A stretch of DNA of 64,000 nt from Streptomyces bacillaris (GCF_003268675.1 NZ_CP029378.1:2914001-2978000); one strand, 5' to 3'; shown: positions 44,401-52,620, counted from the stretch's first letter. The notes: a model not told the origin generated them from the sequence alone. Made by a program: numbers and translations.

Positions 44401-44533
44401 GCACCTGGCGGACCAGGACTTCCTGACCGCTGTAGGTGTCGAACGCCCGGGTCTCGACCAGTTCGTACCCGTCGGACGGGGGCAGCGGAAGGCGGTAGCG
44501 GTCGGCAAGCACCCGACCCGCGTAGTCGTCCAC
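41408..44533 (-). CDS. Large transmembrane pseudokinase
   Basis: 1041 aa from GTG 44533, with GGGGAGG 6 nt upstream. The kinase fold is recognisable but the catalytic residues are lost: the VAVK Lys is Arg42 (VLVRQV), HRD is HRN at 158-160, and DFG is replaced by LTGLA (176-180). A disordered insert of about 400 residues (Pro/Glu/Gly-rich) separates this from the C-lobe (ATDLWALGALLYRAVQGHAPY near 630). One TM helix (LLLVLILLLMAAAIAYAFLF) lies near 845, then an extracellular domain like those of the flanking kinases. It should bind or scaffold rather than phosphorylate. Confidence 0.9.
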   Translation of the reverse strand: MDDYAGRVLADRYRLPLPPSDGYELVETRAFDTYSGQEVLVRQVPLPEIVDAEVLDPDGRAAGGRTTGRAVRRSTDPAVRRAIEAAQAAAQVPDHPRLDQVFDVFAEAGSLWIVSELVAARPLAALLAERPLNPYRAAEIGSDVLTALRVLHAHGWTHRNITVRTVLVCDDGRVMLTGLAAGAAEEALCGYAPEPLPDDEPVAETYGSGTEAYGDHHGAYEAPEAHEVPGVGSGAYEVPPTSDAEDTLGIPVVETVDHDELIEPVGPVGSVEPSRGPEAPEVAEGRRPYFLPPAGGDAGPELPLVPPYVRAEPQQSQPQPQDRAHRPDDHQGEAHGEDRAPGGQQLVPRPATPAVPYTPAPPPPAEPGAGSAAQLRAARAGAIAAYRAGARAAARVTEDRRQPPGSAPADLSKETPAEDTDASAALPVQRPDPAASGPTPSEPGPSEPGPDTTPGLPGPRLTGGSWGVPPEDPYDDEEDEDDEEGPRPPGRRVHLAGTWDDGPGAGRSVPAGGSGGFGGSGRDALRADSRRPGQSSAPLAPASRLPAERPPSSTWEEAVAGSRKVAVYRGPTTPLAAERARQARIAVVGPVTERWAPEQAGPVHDNWQLAPPIGPATDLWALGALLYRAVQGHAPYPEENAAELVQMVCAEPPAFAEECGALRPVVESLLRQDPTERPDFEELRGWLRSLVRSAPEPEAGADVVPLPAPDAARLPVVRRRGELVRRRRGRFGGGSAHGRHRQGRRESRRPEKRRDADFREPPRHDSLLPPEPAGHPADAWEPRPSRAPREPKGPRVLREPSRPRDGRSPRHLGRLLLVLILLLMAAAIAYAFLFMPKQEPGGPAGAGRPTGSAGSAAPPPAASGSPAPSQGASTDPGSQQPQTSRSAVALAPGYELRKDAEGFEVGVPKEWQRSPANADRQIRYGSDGFTLLVVPGRDTVKAAGGDPLDYQREKQPELQPFRDSSWSTSSGVRRVDVGRQAMAEGQFTWQDSGGREVYVRNLVMIVDGRYHILQAIGPENDRDKVTEVYQQAIASYRVSAG

Positions 44534-44758
44534 GACGCCTCCCCAGAGCGCGCTCGTCCCCCGGCCATCGCACCGTGTGTATCAGTCGGTCCAGCTCAGT
44601 CAGTTGCGGTCATCCGGCGGGCAATTGACCTACTGTTCCGGCTGCGTACGGTCTCCGTCGTCTTACGATACGTGGCAACGCGGGCCGACGGGCCGGGTCG
44701 CACCAACCCGGCCCGCCCAATACGCCTCGCGCCCCATCCCGTACGCCCGGTACGGGGG

Positions 44759-46930
44759 TTACTTCGGGGCGAACGTGGCGAACGCCGTCTCGCGCAGGGT
44801 GCGGCACTCGTCGCCGTCCCACTCGTCGATCTTGCAGCTGACCATGATCGAGTAGCCGCGGCGGGCGTCGACCTTGAAGCCCCGGTTGAGCACCCGGACC
44901 CGGACGCCGTTGTGGCTGCGCTCGAACGTCCAGTCCGCGACGGTCGGGTAGCCGTTGTACTCGACCTTCTCTATGCCCACGTGCTTGTAGTCGTCGCTGA
45001 GGACCTTGGTGCCGGCGACGGCCCCGCGCCAGGCGGCGGCCGCGTCGTCCTTGGGCGAGTTGTTGAAGTCGACCTGGACCCGGGGGAAGCTGCCGCGCTC
45101 GGCGTTGTAGATGCCGCCGGAGTTGGCGCCCGCTATGGCCGTGCGCTTGAAGTTCCCGGGCATCGCCATGGTGAAGCGGAACCGGTCGTCGGTGACCGAC
45201 CGGTACCCGGCGGGCAGCGCGCCGTCCGGGTCCTCGGTCTTCGGGTCGTCGGAGGAACCCTCGCCACCGGCCGGGTCGTCGGTCTTCGGGTCGTCGCCGG
45301 AGGGGTCGGCGGACGGGTCGCCGGAGGCCCGGCCGTCCTCGTTGCCCTGACCCTCCTTCTGGCCGCCGCCCTGGTTCTCGCCCTGGCCCTCGCCCTCGGA
45401 GCCGCCCGCCGAGGCTCCGGCGGAGGCGGCGGTGTCGCCCTTGCCGTCGTTGCCCTTGGCCTTGTCGTCACCGCCGCCGCCGAGGGAGAGCGCGAGGACC
45501 GTGCCGAGGATGGCCAGCACCACGGCGGCCGCGATGATCGCTAGCGTGCGGCGCGGCACGACGTCGGTGATCGAGGCGCGGGTGGTGGCCGGGGAGGTCG
45601 GGGGGCGCTGCGGGGGGACGGCCGCGCCCGCGGCGGCCGCGGAACCCGTCGGTCCGGCCGCGGACTTCAGGCCGGTGGCCACGGCGGTGGCGGCAGCGGC
45701 TCCGGACGGCGAGGCCTTCGCGGTCGTCGCGCCCGGGGTGCCGGGGGGTGTGGCGGGCTTGGGCGGGGTGAGCGGGGAGCCGGTCGCCCCGGAGGCGGCG
45801 GGAGCCGTCGCGGGAGAGGAGGCGGAGGCGGGGGAGGCCGAGGCGGCCACCGCGCCTGCCGCGCCCGCCGCGGCGGCCGACGCCTTCGCGCCGCGCACGG
45901 AGCGCAGGGCTCCGCGCAGCCGGTCGCGGGCGCCCTCGCCGGACTCGCCCGCCGCACCGGCCGGCTTCGACAGCTTGGGCGCCTTCGCCGTCTTCGCGTC
46001 CGTCGCCGCACGGTCCGCGCCGGGCACCGCCGGCAGGGCCATGACCTGGGTGGAGTCGGCGGGCACCACCGGGGTGTCGGGAGCGTTGATCACCTTGGTG
46101 AGCAGTGCTCGCGCCCCGGCGTCGTCGAGCCGCTGCTCGGGATCGCGGGCGAGGAGCCCGTAGATGACCTCGGTGAGCGGGCCCGCGTTCTTCGGCGGGT
46201 CGAGCGGCTCGGTCATCACGGCCGTCAGGGTGGCGATGGCCGAGCCCTTGTCGTACGGCGGGCAGCCCTCGACGCTCGCGTACAGCAGGCCGCCGAGCGA
46301 CCAGAGGTCGGCGGGCGGTCCGGGCTTGTGGCCACGGGCGCGCTCCGGCGAGATGTACGAGGGGGCGCCGACGAGCATGCCGGTGGAGGTGACCGAGGGG
46401 TCGCCCTCGACCTGGGCGATGCCGAAGTCGGTGAGGACGACGCGGCCGTCCTCGGCGATCAGCACGTTGGACGGCTTCACATCGCGGTGCAGGATGCCCT
46501 GGCGGTGGGCCGAGCGCAGCACGTCGAGGATGGCGAGCCCCACCTCGGCGGCCCGCTTCGGCGTCAGCGTGCCGTCCTCGCGGATGACTTCGGCCAGGGA
46601 CTTGCCCTCGACCAGCTCCATGACGATCCACGGGCGGTCGTCCTCGTCGACCACGTCGTAGACGGTCACCGCGCTGTTGTTGCGGATCCGTGCGATCGCC
46701 TTCGCCTCACGCAGGGTGCGCGTGATCAGCCGGCGCTTCTCCTCCTCGTCGATGGCGGAGGGGAACCGCAGTTCCTTCACCGCCACCGTGCGGCCCAGCG
46801 TCTCGTCGTCGGCGCGCCAGACCGTACCCATGCCGCCCCGGCCGAGCACTCCCCCGAGCCGGTAGCGCCCCGCGAGGAGACGACCGTCCTTGTCCCCTTG
46901 GGGCTCCCGTGCCTGCTCCGCCTCCGACAT
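44759..46930 (-). CDS. Transmembrane Ser/Thr protein kinase
   Basis: 723 aa. Complete PknB-type kinase domain (about 22-285): GRGGMGTV, Lys52 in VAVKEL, HRDVKPSN, TDFGIAQ, SPERARG. An Ala/Pro-rich linker contains charged stretches, and one TM helix is near 468 (LAIIAAAVVLAILGTVLALSL). The extracellular part begins with a Gly/Glu/Asp-rich stalk and ends in a folded domain of about 150 aa (YRSVTDDRFRFTMAMPGNF) with two Cys near the end. It is the first of three kinase-like genes on this strand and the likely head of the cluster. Confidence 0.95.
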   Translation of the reverse strand: MSEAEQAREPQGDKDGRLLAGRYRLGGVLGRGGMGTVWRADDETLGRTVAVKELRFPSAIDEEEKRRLITRTLREAKAIARIRNNSAVTVYDVVDEDDRPWIVMELVEGKSLAEVIREDGTLTPKRAAEVGLAILDVLRSAHRQGILHRDVKPSNVLIAEDGRVVLTDFGIAQVEGDPSVTSTGMLVGAPSYISPERARGHKPGPPADLWSLGGLLYASVEGCPPYDKGSAIATLTAVMTEPLDPPKNAGPLTEVIYGLLARDPEQRLDDAGARALLTKVINAPDTPVVPADSTQVMALPAVPGADRAATDAKTAKAPKLSKPAGAAGESGEGARDRLRGALRSVRGAKASAAAAGAAGAVAASASPASASSPATAPAASGATGSPLTPPKPATPPGTPGATTAKASPSGAAAATAVATGLKSAAGPTGSAAAAGAAVPPQRPPTSPATTRASITDVVPRRTLAIIAAAVVLAILGTVLALSLGGGGDDKAKGNDGKGDTAASAGASAGGSEGEGQGENQGGGQKEGQGNEDGRASGDPSADPSGDDPKTDDPAGGEGSSDDPKTEDPDGALPAGYRSVTDDRFRFTMAMPGNFKRTAIAGANSGGIYNAERGSFPRVQVDFNNSPKDDAAAAWRGAVAGTKVLSDDYKHVGIEKVEYNGYPTVADWTFERSHNGVRVRVLNRGFKVDARRGYSIMVSCKIDEWDGDECRTLRETAFATFAPK

Positions 46931-47170
46931 GCGTCCCCTCTGCGATCAACCCGCCCTGGCAGAGCGTTCATTGTCCCTCACCCCGGGACCGGTCCTGGTG
47001 CCGGGTCCGGGGTCCGTCCCGACACGGTCCGAAGAGGGAATCCCCCACAGCCTCCTACCAACCCGGCCCCCTCGTCCAGCGCCGACCGGGCGGCCACCGC
47101 CCCGGAACCGGGCCGTCCGCACCCAACTGGCCCGGATGTGAAGGGCGGTGGCCCGCCAGGTGAACGCCCG
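46931..47170. other. Intergenic region between glpD 3' end and kinase gene
   Basis: About 240 nt between the glpD stop (47171) and the kinase start. It should hold the kinase promoter. It contains ccgggtccggggtcc-type repeats around 46980-47025. No clear promoter or ORF is seen. Confidence 0.4.
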
Positions 47171-48877
47171 CTAGCTCGGCACGATGTCCGGCGCGCCGAG
47201 CCGGGCCGCGTCCGCCGTGAGGTCGTCGGGCTGCCGCTGCGACTCGCGCTCGGCCTCCACCCGCTTCTCGTAGTGCTCGACCTCCCGGTCGATCCGCCCC
47301 TCGTCCCAGCCCAGCACCGGGGCCATCAGCTCCGCGCAGAGGCGGGCGCTGCGGGTGCCCCGGTCGAAGGTCTCGATGGAGATCCGGGTGCGCCGGGTCA
47401 GTACGTCGTCCAGGTGGCGGGCGCCCTCGTGGGAGGCGGCGTAGACGATCTCGGCGCGGAGGTAGTCGTCGGCGGCGGGCAGCGGTTCGCCCAGGGCGGG
47501 GTCGTCGAGGATCAGCTCCAGAATTTCTTCCGTCATTGAGCCGTACCGGTTGAGCAGATGCTCCACCCGGACGACATGGAGCCCGGTCCGGGCCGCGATC
47601 CTGGCCCGCGCGTTCCACAGGGCCTTGTAGCCCTCGGCGCCGAGCAGCGGGGTGTCCTCGGTGACGCAGGCGGCCACCCGCTGGTCGAGCCCGTGCACCG
47701 CCTCGTCCACCGCGTCCTTGGCCATGACCCGGTACGTCGTGTACTTGCCGCCCGCCACGACGACGAGCCCGGGGACGGGGTGGGCGACCGTGTGCTCGCG
47801 GGAGAGCTTGCTGGTGGCGTCCGACTCACCGGCCAGCAGCGGGCGCAGCCCGGCGTAGACGCCCTGTACGTCGTCCCTGGTCAGGGGGGTGTTGAGGACG
47901 GAGTTGACGTGCTGGAGGAGATAGTCGATATCGGCGCTGGAGGCGGCCGGGTGGGCCTTGTCCAGGTCCCAGTCGGTGTCCGTGGTGCCGATGATCCAGT
48001 GCCTGCCCCAGGGGATGACGAAGAGCACGGACTTCTCGGTGCGCAGGATGAGGCCGGTGGTGGAGTGGATGCGGTCCTTGGGGACGACCAGGTGGATGCC
48101 CTTGGAGGCGCGGACGTGGAACTGGCCGCGCTCGCCGATGAGCCCCTGGGTGTCGTCCGTCCAGACACCGGTCGCGTTGACGACCTGCTTGGCGCGGACC
48201 TCGTACTCCGTACCGCCCTCGACGTCCTGCACGAGCGCGCCGACGACGCGCTCGCCCTCGCGGAGGAAGCCGGTCACCCGGGCGCGGTTGGCCACCTGGG
48301 CCCCGTAGGAGGCGGCCGTGCGGACCAGCTCGGTGACGAAACGGGCGTCGTCCATCTGGGCGTCGTAGTACTGCAGGGCGCCGACCAGGGCGTCCTTGCG
48401 CAGCGCGGGGGCGACCCGCAGGGCGCGGCGGCGGGAGAGGTGGCGGTGGACGGGCAGGCCCCGGCCGTGGCCGGAGGAGACCGACATCGCGTCGTAGAGC
48501 GCGACGCCGGAGCCCGCGTAGAACCGCTCCCATCCCTTGTGCTGCAAGGGGTAGAGGAAGGGCACCGGCTTCACCAGGTGGGGGGCGAGCCGCTCCAGGA
48601 GCAGCCCGCGCTCCTTCAGTGCCTCGCGGACCAGGGCGAAGTCGAGCATCTCCAGATAGCGCAGCCCCCCGTGGATCAGCTTGCTCGACCGGCTCGATGT
48701 GCCCGACGCCCAGTCGCGCGCCTCGACCAGGCCGGTGGAGAGCCCTCTGGTGGCGGCGTCCAGCGCCGTGCCCGCGCCGACCACGCCCGCCCCCACGACC
48801 AGCACGTCCAGTTCGCGTTCGGCCATGGCGGCGAGCGCGGCGGTGCGCTCGGCGGGTCCCAGTGTCGCTGTCCTCAC
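47171..48877 (-). CDS. glpD: Aerobic glycerol-3-phosphate dehydrogenase
   Basis: 568 aa from GTG 48877, with GGGAGGC upstream. The FAD-binding GAGVVGAG is at 29-36, then SSRSSKLIHGGLRYLE, and the C-terminal DAO_C domain. It oxidises glycerol-3-phosphate to DHAP at the membrane and passes electrons to quinone. The length fits the actinobacterial GlpD2 type. No glpF/glpK is adjacent, unlike the usual glp operon, so it may serve lipid turnover. Its upstream region contains two DnaA-box-like sites. Confidence 0.95.
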   Translation of the reverse strand: MRTATLGPAERTAALAAMAERELDVLVVGAGVVGAGTALDAATRGLSTGLVEARDWASGTSSRSSKLIHGGLRYLEMLDFALVREALKERGLLLERLAPHLVKPVPFLYPLQHKGWERFYAGSGVALYDAMSVSSGHGRGLPVHRHLSRRRALRVAPALRKDALVGALQYYDAQMDDARFVTELVRTAASYGAQVANRARVTGFLREGERVVGALVQDVEGGTEYEVRAKQVVNATGVWTDDTQGLIGERGQFHVRASKGIHLVVPKDRIHSTTGLILRTEKSVLFVIPWGRHWIIGTTDTDWDLDKAHPAASSADIDYLLQHVNSVLNTPLTRDDVQGVYAGLRPLLAGESDATSKLSREHTVAHPVPGLVVVAGGKYTTYRVMAKDAVDEAVHGLDQRVAACVTEDTPLLGAEGYKALWNARARIAARTGLHVVRVEHLLNRYGSMTEEILELILDDPALGEPLPAADDYLRAEIVYAASHEGARHLDDVLTRRTRISIETFDRGTRSARLCAELMAPVLGWDEGRIDREVEHYEKRVEAERESQRQPDDLTADAARLGAPDIVPS

Positions 48878-48992
48878 TGCTGCCTCCCGGTGGATCGGGG
48901 TGGTCGGACACGGGAGTGCCACCCGGCCGAGGGGCCGGCCGCCCGTGTCCACTCCTCGATTCTGTCCGCGCTCCCCGACTTCAGCCACCGCC

Positions 48993-49076
48993 TGTGGACA
49001 ACACCCGGGCGACAGGCGTCACGCAATGCGACATATAGGTCATATTTACGCCTAGTCTGACATTGCGCTGTCCACA
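48993..49076. promoter_or_regulatory. Two DnaA-box-like sites flanking an AT-rich dyad
   Basis: TTGTCCACA (minus strand, 49001-48993) is an exact Streptomyces DnaA box. CTGTCCACA (plus, 49068-49076) fits the relaxed consensus. Between them lies an AT-rich stretch bounded by cgcaatg/cattgcg (49022-49028, 49061-49067). The region is the divergent promoter area of glpD and the dehydrogenase gene. Confidence 0.5.
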
Positions 49077-49123
49077 GCGGTTGCGCTTTTCGTACTCCGG
49101 TCTTAGGGAAGGCGGCCTTCGAC

Positions 49124-50386
49124 ATGCCCGCAGACCTCGCCGTCATCGGACTCGGCCACCTCGGCCTGCCCCTGGTGCAGGCCGCCGTGGCCGCCGGGAT
49201 CGACACCGTCGGCTACGACACCGACCCACGCCCCTGCGCCGAACTGCGCGCGGGCCGCACCCCCGTCGAGGGCTCCCTCACCGCGTCCGAGATCCGCCGC
49301 ATGCTCTCCGGCGGCTTCCGCCCCACCACCAGCGCCGCCGAGCTGGGCCGGGTCCGTACCGCCGTGATCTGCTCCCCCACCCCCCTCGGCCCCGACCGCA
49401 CCGTCGACCTCACCGCCCTCCGCGACGCCGCCCGCGCCCTGGCCGCCCGGCTCCGCCCGCACACCACCGTGCTGCTGGAGTCCGCCGTACCGCCCGGCAC
49501 CACCGAGAACGTGCTGCGCCCCCTGCTGGAGGAGGGCTCCGGGCTCGTCGCCGGCCGCGACTTCCACCTGGCCTGCTCCCCCAGCCGGCTCGACCCCGGC
49601 AACCGCACCCACACCTACGCCTCCACCCCCAAGGTCATCGGCGGCCTCACCCCCGCCTGCACCGAGTCGGCCGCCGCCTTCTACGGCCGCCTCACCGACA
49701 AGGTCGTACGGGCCCGGGGGCCGCGCGAGGCGGAGATGACGAAGGTGCTGGAGACCAACTTCCGGCACGTCAACATCGCGCTGGTCAACGAGATGGCGGT
49801 GGCCTGCCACGACCTGGGCGTCGACCTGTGGGACGTCATCCGGTGCGCAGAGACCAAGCCGTTCGGCTTCCACCCCTTCCGCCCCGGCCCCGGCGTCGGC
49901 GGCCACGGCGTCCCGGTGGACCCGGGCTCGCTCCCGTACAGCGGACGCACCCCCGGCCACCCGCTGCGGATGGTCTCGCTGGCCCAGGAGATCAACGACC
50001 GGATGCCCAGCTATGTCATCCAGCGCTGCGCGACCCTGCTCAACGAGCACGGCAAGTCCGTCCGCGGCGCGCGGGTGCTGCTGCTCGGCGTCACCTACAA
50101 GCCGGACAGCGCCGACCAGGAGGCCTCACCCGCCCGCGAGATCGCCGGGCGGCTGATGGACATGGGCGCCCAGATCGGCTACCACGATCCGCACGTCCTG
50201 GACTGGCGGGTGCGCCAACTCCCGGTCCCGCGCGCCGATTCGCTGTACGAGGCGGCCGCCGCGGCCGACCTGACCGTGCTGCTCCAGCAGCACCGCACGT
50301 ACGACCTCCAGGGCCTCGCGGTCAAGGCCCAGCTCCTCCTGGACACCCGGGGCGCCACCCCGGCGGGAGCGGCACACCGGCTCTGA
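49124..50386 (+). CDS. UDP-glucose/GDP-mannose dehydrogenase family protein, catalytic Cys absent
   Basis: 420 aa. Rossmann motif GLGHLGLP at 9-16, the central domain with FRHVNIALVNEMA and the C-terminal UDP-binding domain (GVTYKPDSAD) are all present. The active-site loop reads GPGVGGHGVPVDP: position 262 is Gly where the family has the catalytic Cys (GGHC or GGSC). Without it the two-step oxidation to a uronic acid should fail, although an aldehyde-stage or non-catalytic role remains possible. No sugar-biosynthesis genes are adjacent. The start has only a weak ribosome site (AGGGAAGG). Confidence 0.88.
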   Translation: MPADLAVIGLGHLGLPLVQAAVAAGIDTVGYDTDPRPCAELRAGRTPVEGSLTASEIRRMLSGGFRPTTSAAELGRVRTAVICSPTPLGPDRTVDLTALRDAARALAARLRPHTTVLLESAVPPGTTENVLRPLLEEGSGLVAGRDFHLACSPSRLDPGNRTHTYASTPKVIGGLTPACTESAAAFYGRLTDKVVRARGPREAEMTKVLETNFRHVNIALVNEMAVACHDLGVDLWDVIRCAETKPFGFHPFRPGPGVGGHGVPVDPGSLPYSGRTPGHPLRMVSLAQEINDRMPSYVIQRCATLLNEHGKSVRGARVLLLGVTYKPDSADQEASPAREIAGRLMDMGAQIGYHDPHVLDWRVRQLPVPRADSLYEAAAAADLTVLLQQHRTYDLQGLAVKAQLLLDTRGATPAGAAHRL

Positions 50387-50519
50387 ACGGTCATACCGTC
50401 GACTGAGATGACTAGTGACCAATTCGGGTGCGTACTGCTACCGTGCGGCGTCACAGAGCGCACACATGTTCGCGTCAAGTACGCGTGCCTGCGCATTTCG
50501 CCCCAGGGGGAGACCCACC

Positions 50520-51200
50520 GTGAGCCAGCCTGTGCAGCCGCCGAACCAGCCCCAGGAGCCCTATCCCGGCGGACCCGTCGAGGGCAACCCGTACGCGGCC
50601 GCTCCGACCGGCACCCCCTACGGAGAGCAGCCCCCCGCCGCCCCGACCGGCAACCCGTACGGCCAGCAGCCCCCGCCCGGAGCCCCCACCGGCAACCCCT
50701 TCGCCGGACAGCAGGAACAGCCCGGCCCCGACCAGCAGGGGCAGCCCGGCCCGTTCGGCGGCGGCGCGCCCTTCGCCCCGGCCCCGCCCGCTCCCCCGGC
50801 CCGCAACCACCTGGCCGTCGGCGTGCTGGTCGCGCTCGGCGCGGCGATCGTCGCGGGCATCCTGTACGGCGTGCTCCTCGGCTCGATCGAGCGCGAGTTC
50901 GGTTACGCGGCGGTCGGCGTCGGCTTCCTCGTCGGCTTCGCGGCCGGCAAGCTCGGCGGCGCCAACCCGGTGGTCATCGCCGCGTCCGCCGTCTTCTCGG
51001 TCGGCGGCGTCTACTTCGGCCAGCTCATCGGCTACGCCATGGTGATGGCGGACGTCGCCCACGTCCCGTTCTCCGAGGTGTTCTTCGACCACTTCGACGC
51101 CGTGACGAGCATCTGGAAGGAGGAGGCCGACTTCATGCGCTACCTCTTCCTCGCCCTCGGCGCGATCGCCGCGGTCGGTGGCGTCAAGAAGGCGAGCTGA
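50520..51200 (+). CDS. Proline-rich membrane protein
   Basis: 226 aa from GTG 50520, with AGGGGGAG upstream. The first about 95 residues are Pro/Gln/Gly-rich with repeated PTGNPYG units. Four membrane helices follow (LAVGVLVALGAAIVAGILYG, AVGVGFLVGFAAGKLGG, VVIAASAVFSVGGVYFGQLI, FLALGAIAAVGGV). No known enzyme motif is seen. It ends at a very strong bidirectional terminator and converges on guaB3. Confidence 0.75.
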   Translation: MSQPVQPPNQPQEPYPGGPVEGNPYAAAPTGTPYGEQPPAAPTGNPYGQQPPPGAPTGNPFAGQQEQPGPDQQGQPGPFGGGAPFAPAPPAPPARNHLAVGVLVALGAAIVAGILYGVLLGSIEREFGYAAVGVGFLVGFAAGKLGGANPVVIAASAVFSVGGVYFGQLIGYAMVMADVAHVPFSEVFFDHFDAVTSIWKEEADFMRYLFLALGAIAAVGGVKKAS

Positions 51201-51219
51201 CCCACCCCGTACGACCATG

Positions 51220-51259
51220 CGGAAGGGCCCGTACCGCCGTCGCGGTACGGGCCCTTCCG
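51220..51259. terminator. Bidirectional hairpin terminator
   Basis: 18-bp perfect arms (51220-51237 and 51242-51259) with a 4-nt loop, between the membrane-protein gene and the converging guaB3. Confidence 0.95.
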
Positions 51260-51274
51260 TTCGGCTGCGAACGG

Positions 51275-52399
51275 TCAGCGGCTGTGCTGGGAGTCCGCCA
51301 CCGTCACCTCGACGCGCTGGAACTCCTTCAGGTCGCTGTAGCCGGTGGTGGCCATCGCGCGGCGCAGGGCGCCGAAGATGTTCATCGAGCCGTCCGGGGT
51401 GTGCGAGGGGCCGGTGAGGACCTCCTCCGTCGTCCCGACCGAACCGAGGTCGACCAGCTTGCCGCGCGGCACGTCCTCGTGGACGGCCTCCATGCCCCAG
51501 TGACGGCCCCGGCCCGGCGCGTCCGTGGCGCGGGCCAGCGGGGAGCCCATCATCACGGCGTCCGCACCGCAGGCGATGGCCTTGGGCAGGTCGCCGGACC
51601 AGCCGACGCCTCCGTCCGCGATGACGTGCACGTACCGGCCGCCGGACTCGTCCATGTAGTCCCGGCGGGCCCCGGCCACGTCCGCGACGGCGGTGGCCAT
51701 CGGGACCTGGATGCCGAAGACGTTGCGCGTGGTGTGCGCGGCGCCGCCACCGAAGCCGACGAGGACACCGGCCGCACCGGTCCGCATCAGGTGCAGGGCG
51801 GCGGTGTACGTGGCGCAGCCGCCGACGATGACCGGGACGTCCAGCTCGTAGATGAACTGCTTCAGGTTGAGCGGCTCGGCGGCGCCGGAGACGTGCTCGG
51901 CGGAGACCGTCGTACCGCGGATGACGAAGATGTCCACGCCCGCGTCGACGACGGCCTTGGAGAACTGGGCGGTGCGCTGCGGCGAGAGCGCGGCGGCGGT
52001 GACGACACCGGAGTCGCGCACCTCCTTGATGCGCTGCCCGATCAGCTCCTCCTGGATCGGCGCGGAGTAGATCTCCTGGAGCCGGCGGGTCGCGGTCTCG
52101 ACCGGCATCTCGGCGATCTCGTCCAGCAGCGGCTGCGGATCGGCGTGCCGGGTCCAGAGCCCTTCCAGGTTGAGGACGCCCAGGCCGCCCAGCTCACCGA
52201 TGCGGATGGCGTGCTGCGGGGAGACCACGGAGTCCATGGGAGCGGCCAGGAACGGCAGCTCGAAGCGGTAGGCGTCGATCTGCCAGGCGATCGAGACCTC
52301 CTTCGGGTCCCGGGTGCGGCGGCTCGGTACGACAGCGATGTCGTCGAACGCATACGCCCTGCGGCCGCGCTTGCCGCGCCCGATCTCGATCTCAGTCAC
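51275..52399 (-). CDS. guaB3: GuaB3-type IMP dehydrogenase-related protein
   Basis: 374 aa, without CBS domains. It starts MTEIEIGRGKRGRRAYAFDDIAVVPSRRT, the start typical of the actinobacterial GuaB3 family. The TIM barrel has the phosphate-binding ADGG and GSPLA motifs. The loop that carries the catalytic Cys in GuaB (GSICTT) reads GGGAAHTT here, so the nucleophile is absent. Family members lie next to guaB, as here, with undefined activity in actinomycetes. A long inverted repeat lies in its leader. Confidence 0.88.
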   Translation of the reverse strand: MTEIEIGRGKRGRRAYAFDDIAVVPSRRTRDPKEVSIAWQIDAYRFELPFLAAPMDSVVSPQHAIRIGELGGLGVLNLEGLWTRHADPQPLLDEIAEMPVETATRRLQEIYSAPIQEELIGQRIKEVRDSGVVTAAALSPQRTAQFSKAVVDAGVDIFVIRGTTVSAEHVSGAAEPLNLKQFIYELDVPVIVGGCATYTAALHLMRTGAAGVLVGFGGGAAHTTRNVFGIQVPMATAVADVAGARRDYMDESGGRYVHVIADGGVGWSGDLPKAIACGADAVMMGSPLARATDAPGRGRHWGMEAVHEDVPRGKLVDLGSVGTTEEVLTGPSHTPDGSMNIFGALRRAMATTGYSDLKEFQRVEVTVADSQHSR

Positions 52400-52452
52400 G
52401 ATGTGTGGCCTTTCCCTCTACGTCTGCGCTGACCAGTATCCCCGACACGCGG

Positions 52453-52620
52453 CAGGGCGCGCCCGGCGGATCAGGGCCGGTCAGGGCCGCGGCGTCCGGT
52501 GCGGTGCATCGCAAGGCGCTGGAACGTCCTCATCGCGGAGCGATTGGGGCGTTTCGGCAACGCCGCGAGGTGCCGTGCCGGGCGTCGCGGACCCGGCCCT
52601 GATCCGCTGGGCACGCCCTG
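52453..52620 (-). repeat. Long inverted repeat between guaB and guaB3 (structured leader or MITE-like)
   Basis: Arms 52453-52480 and 52593-52620 pair over 27 of 28 positions (one G-U, one 1x1 mismatch) around a 112-nt centre. The centre contains smaller hairpins, including ggcgtt/aacgcc at 52548-52553 and 52559-52564. On the minus strand it follows guaB and precedes guaB3 by about 54 nt. Confidence 0.75.

Noticed and set aside
42101..45544. Plus-strand frame of 1147 codons
   Set aside because: Antisense shadow of the two kinase genes, dominated by Gly/Arg/Val from the reverse of Ala/Pro-rich linkers.
48993..49076. Replication origin
   Set aside because: Only two DnaA boxes and no dnaA/dnaN genes; Streptomyces oriC has many boxes.
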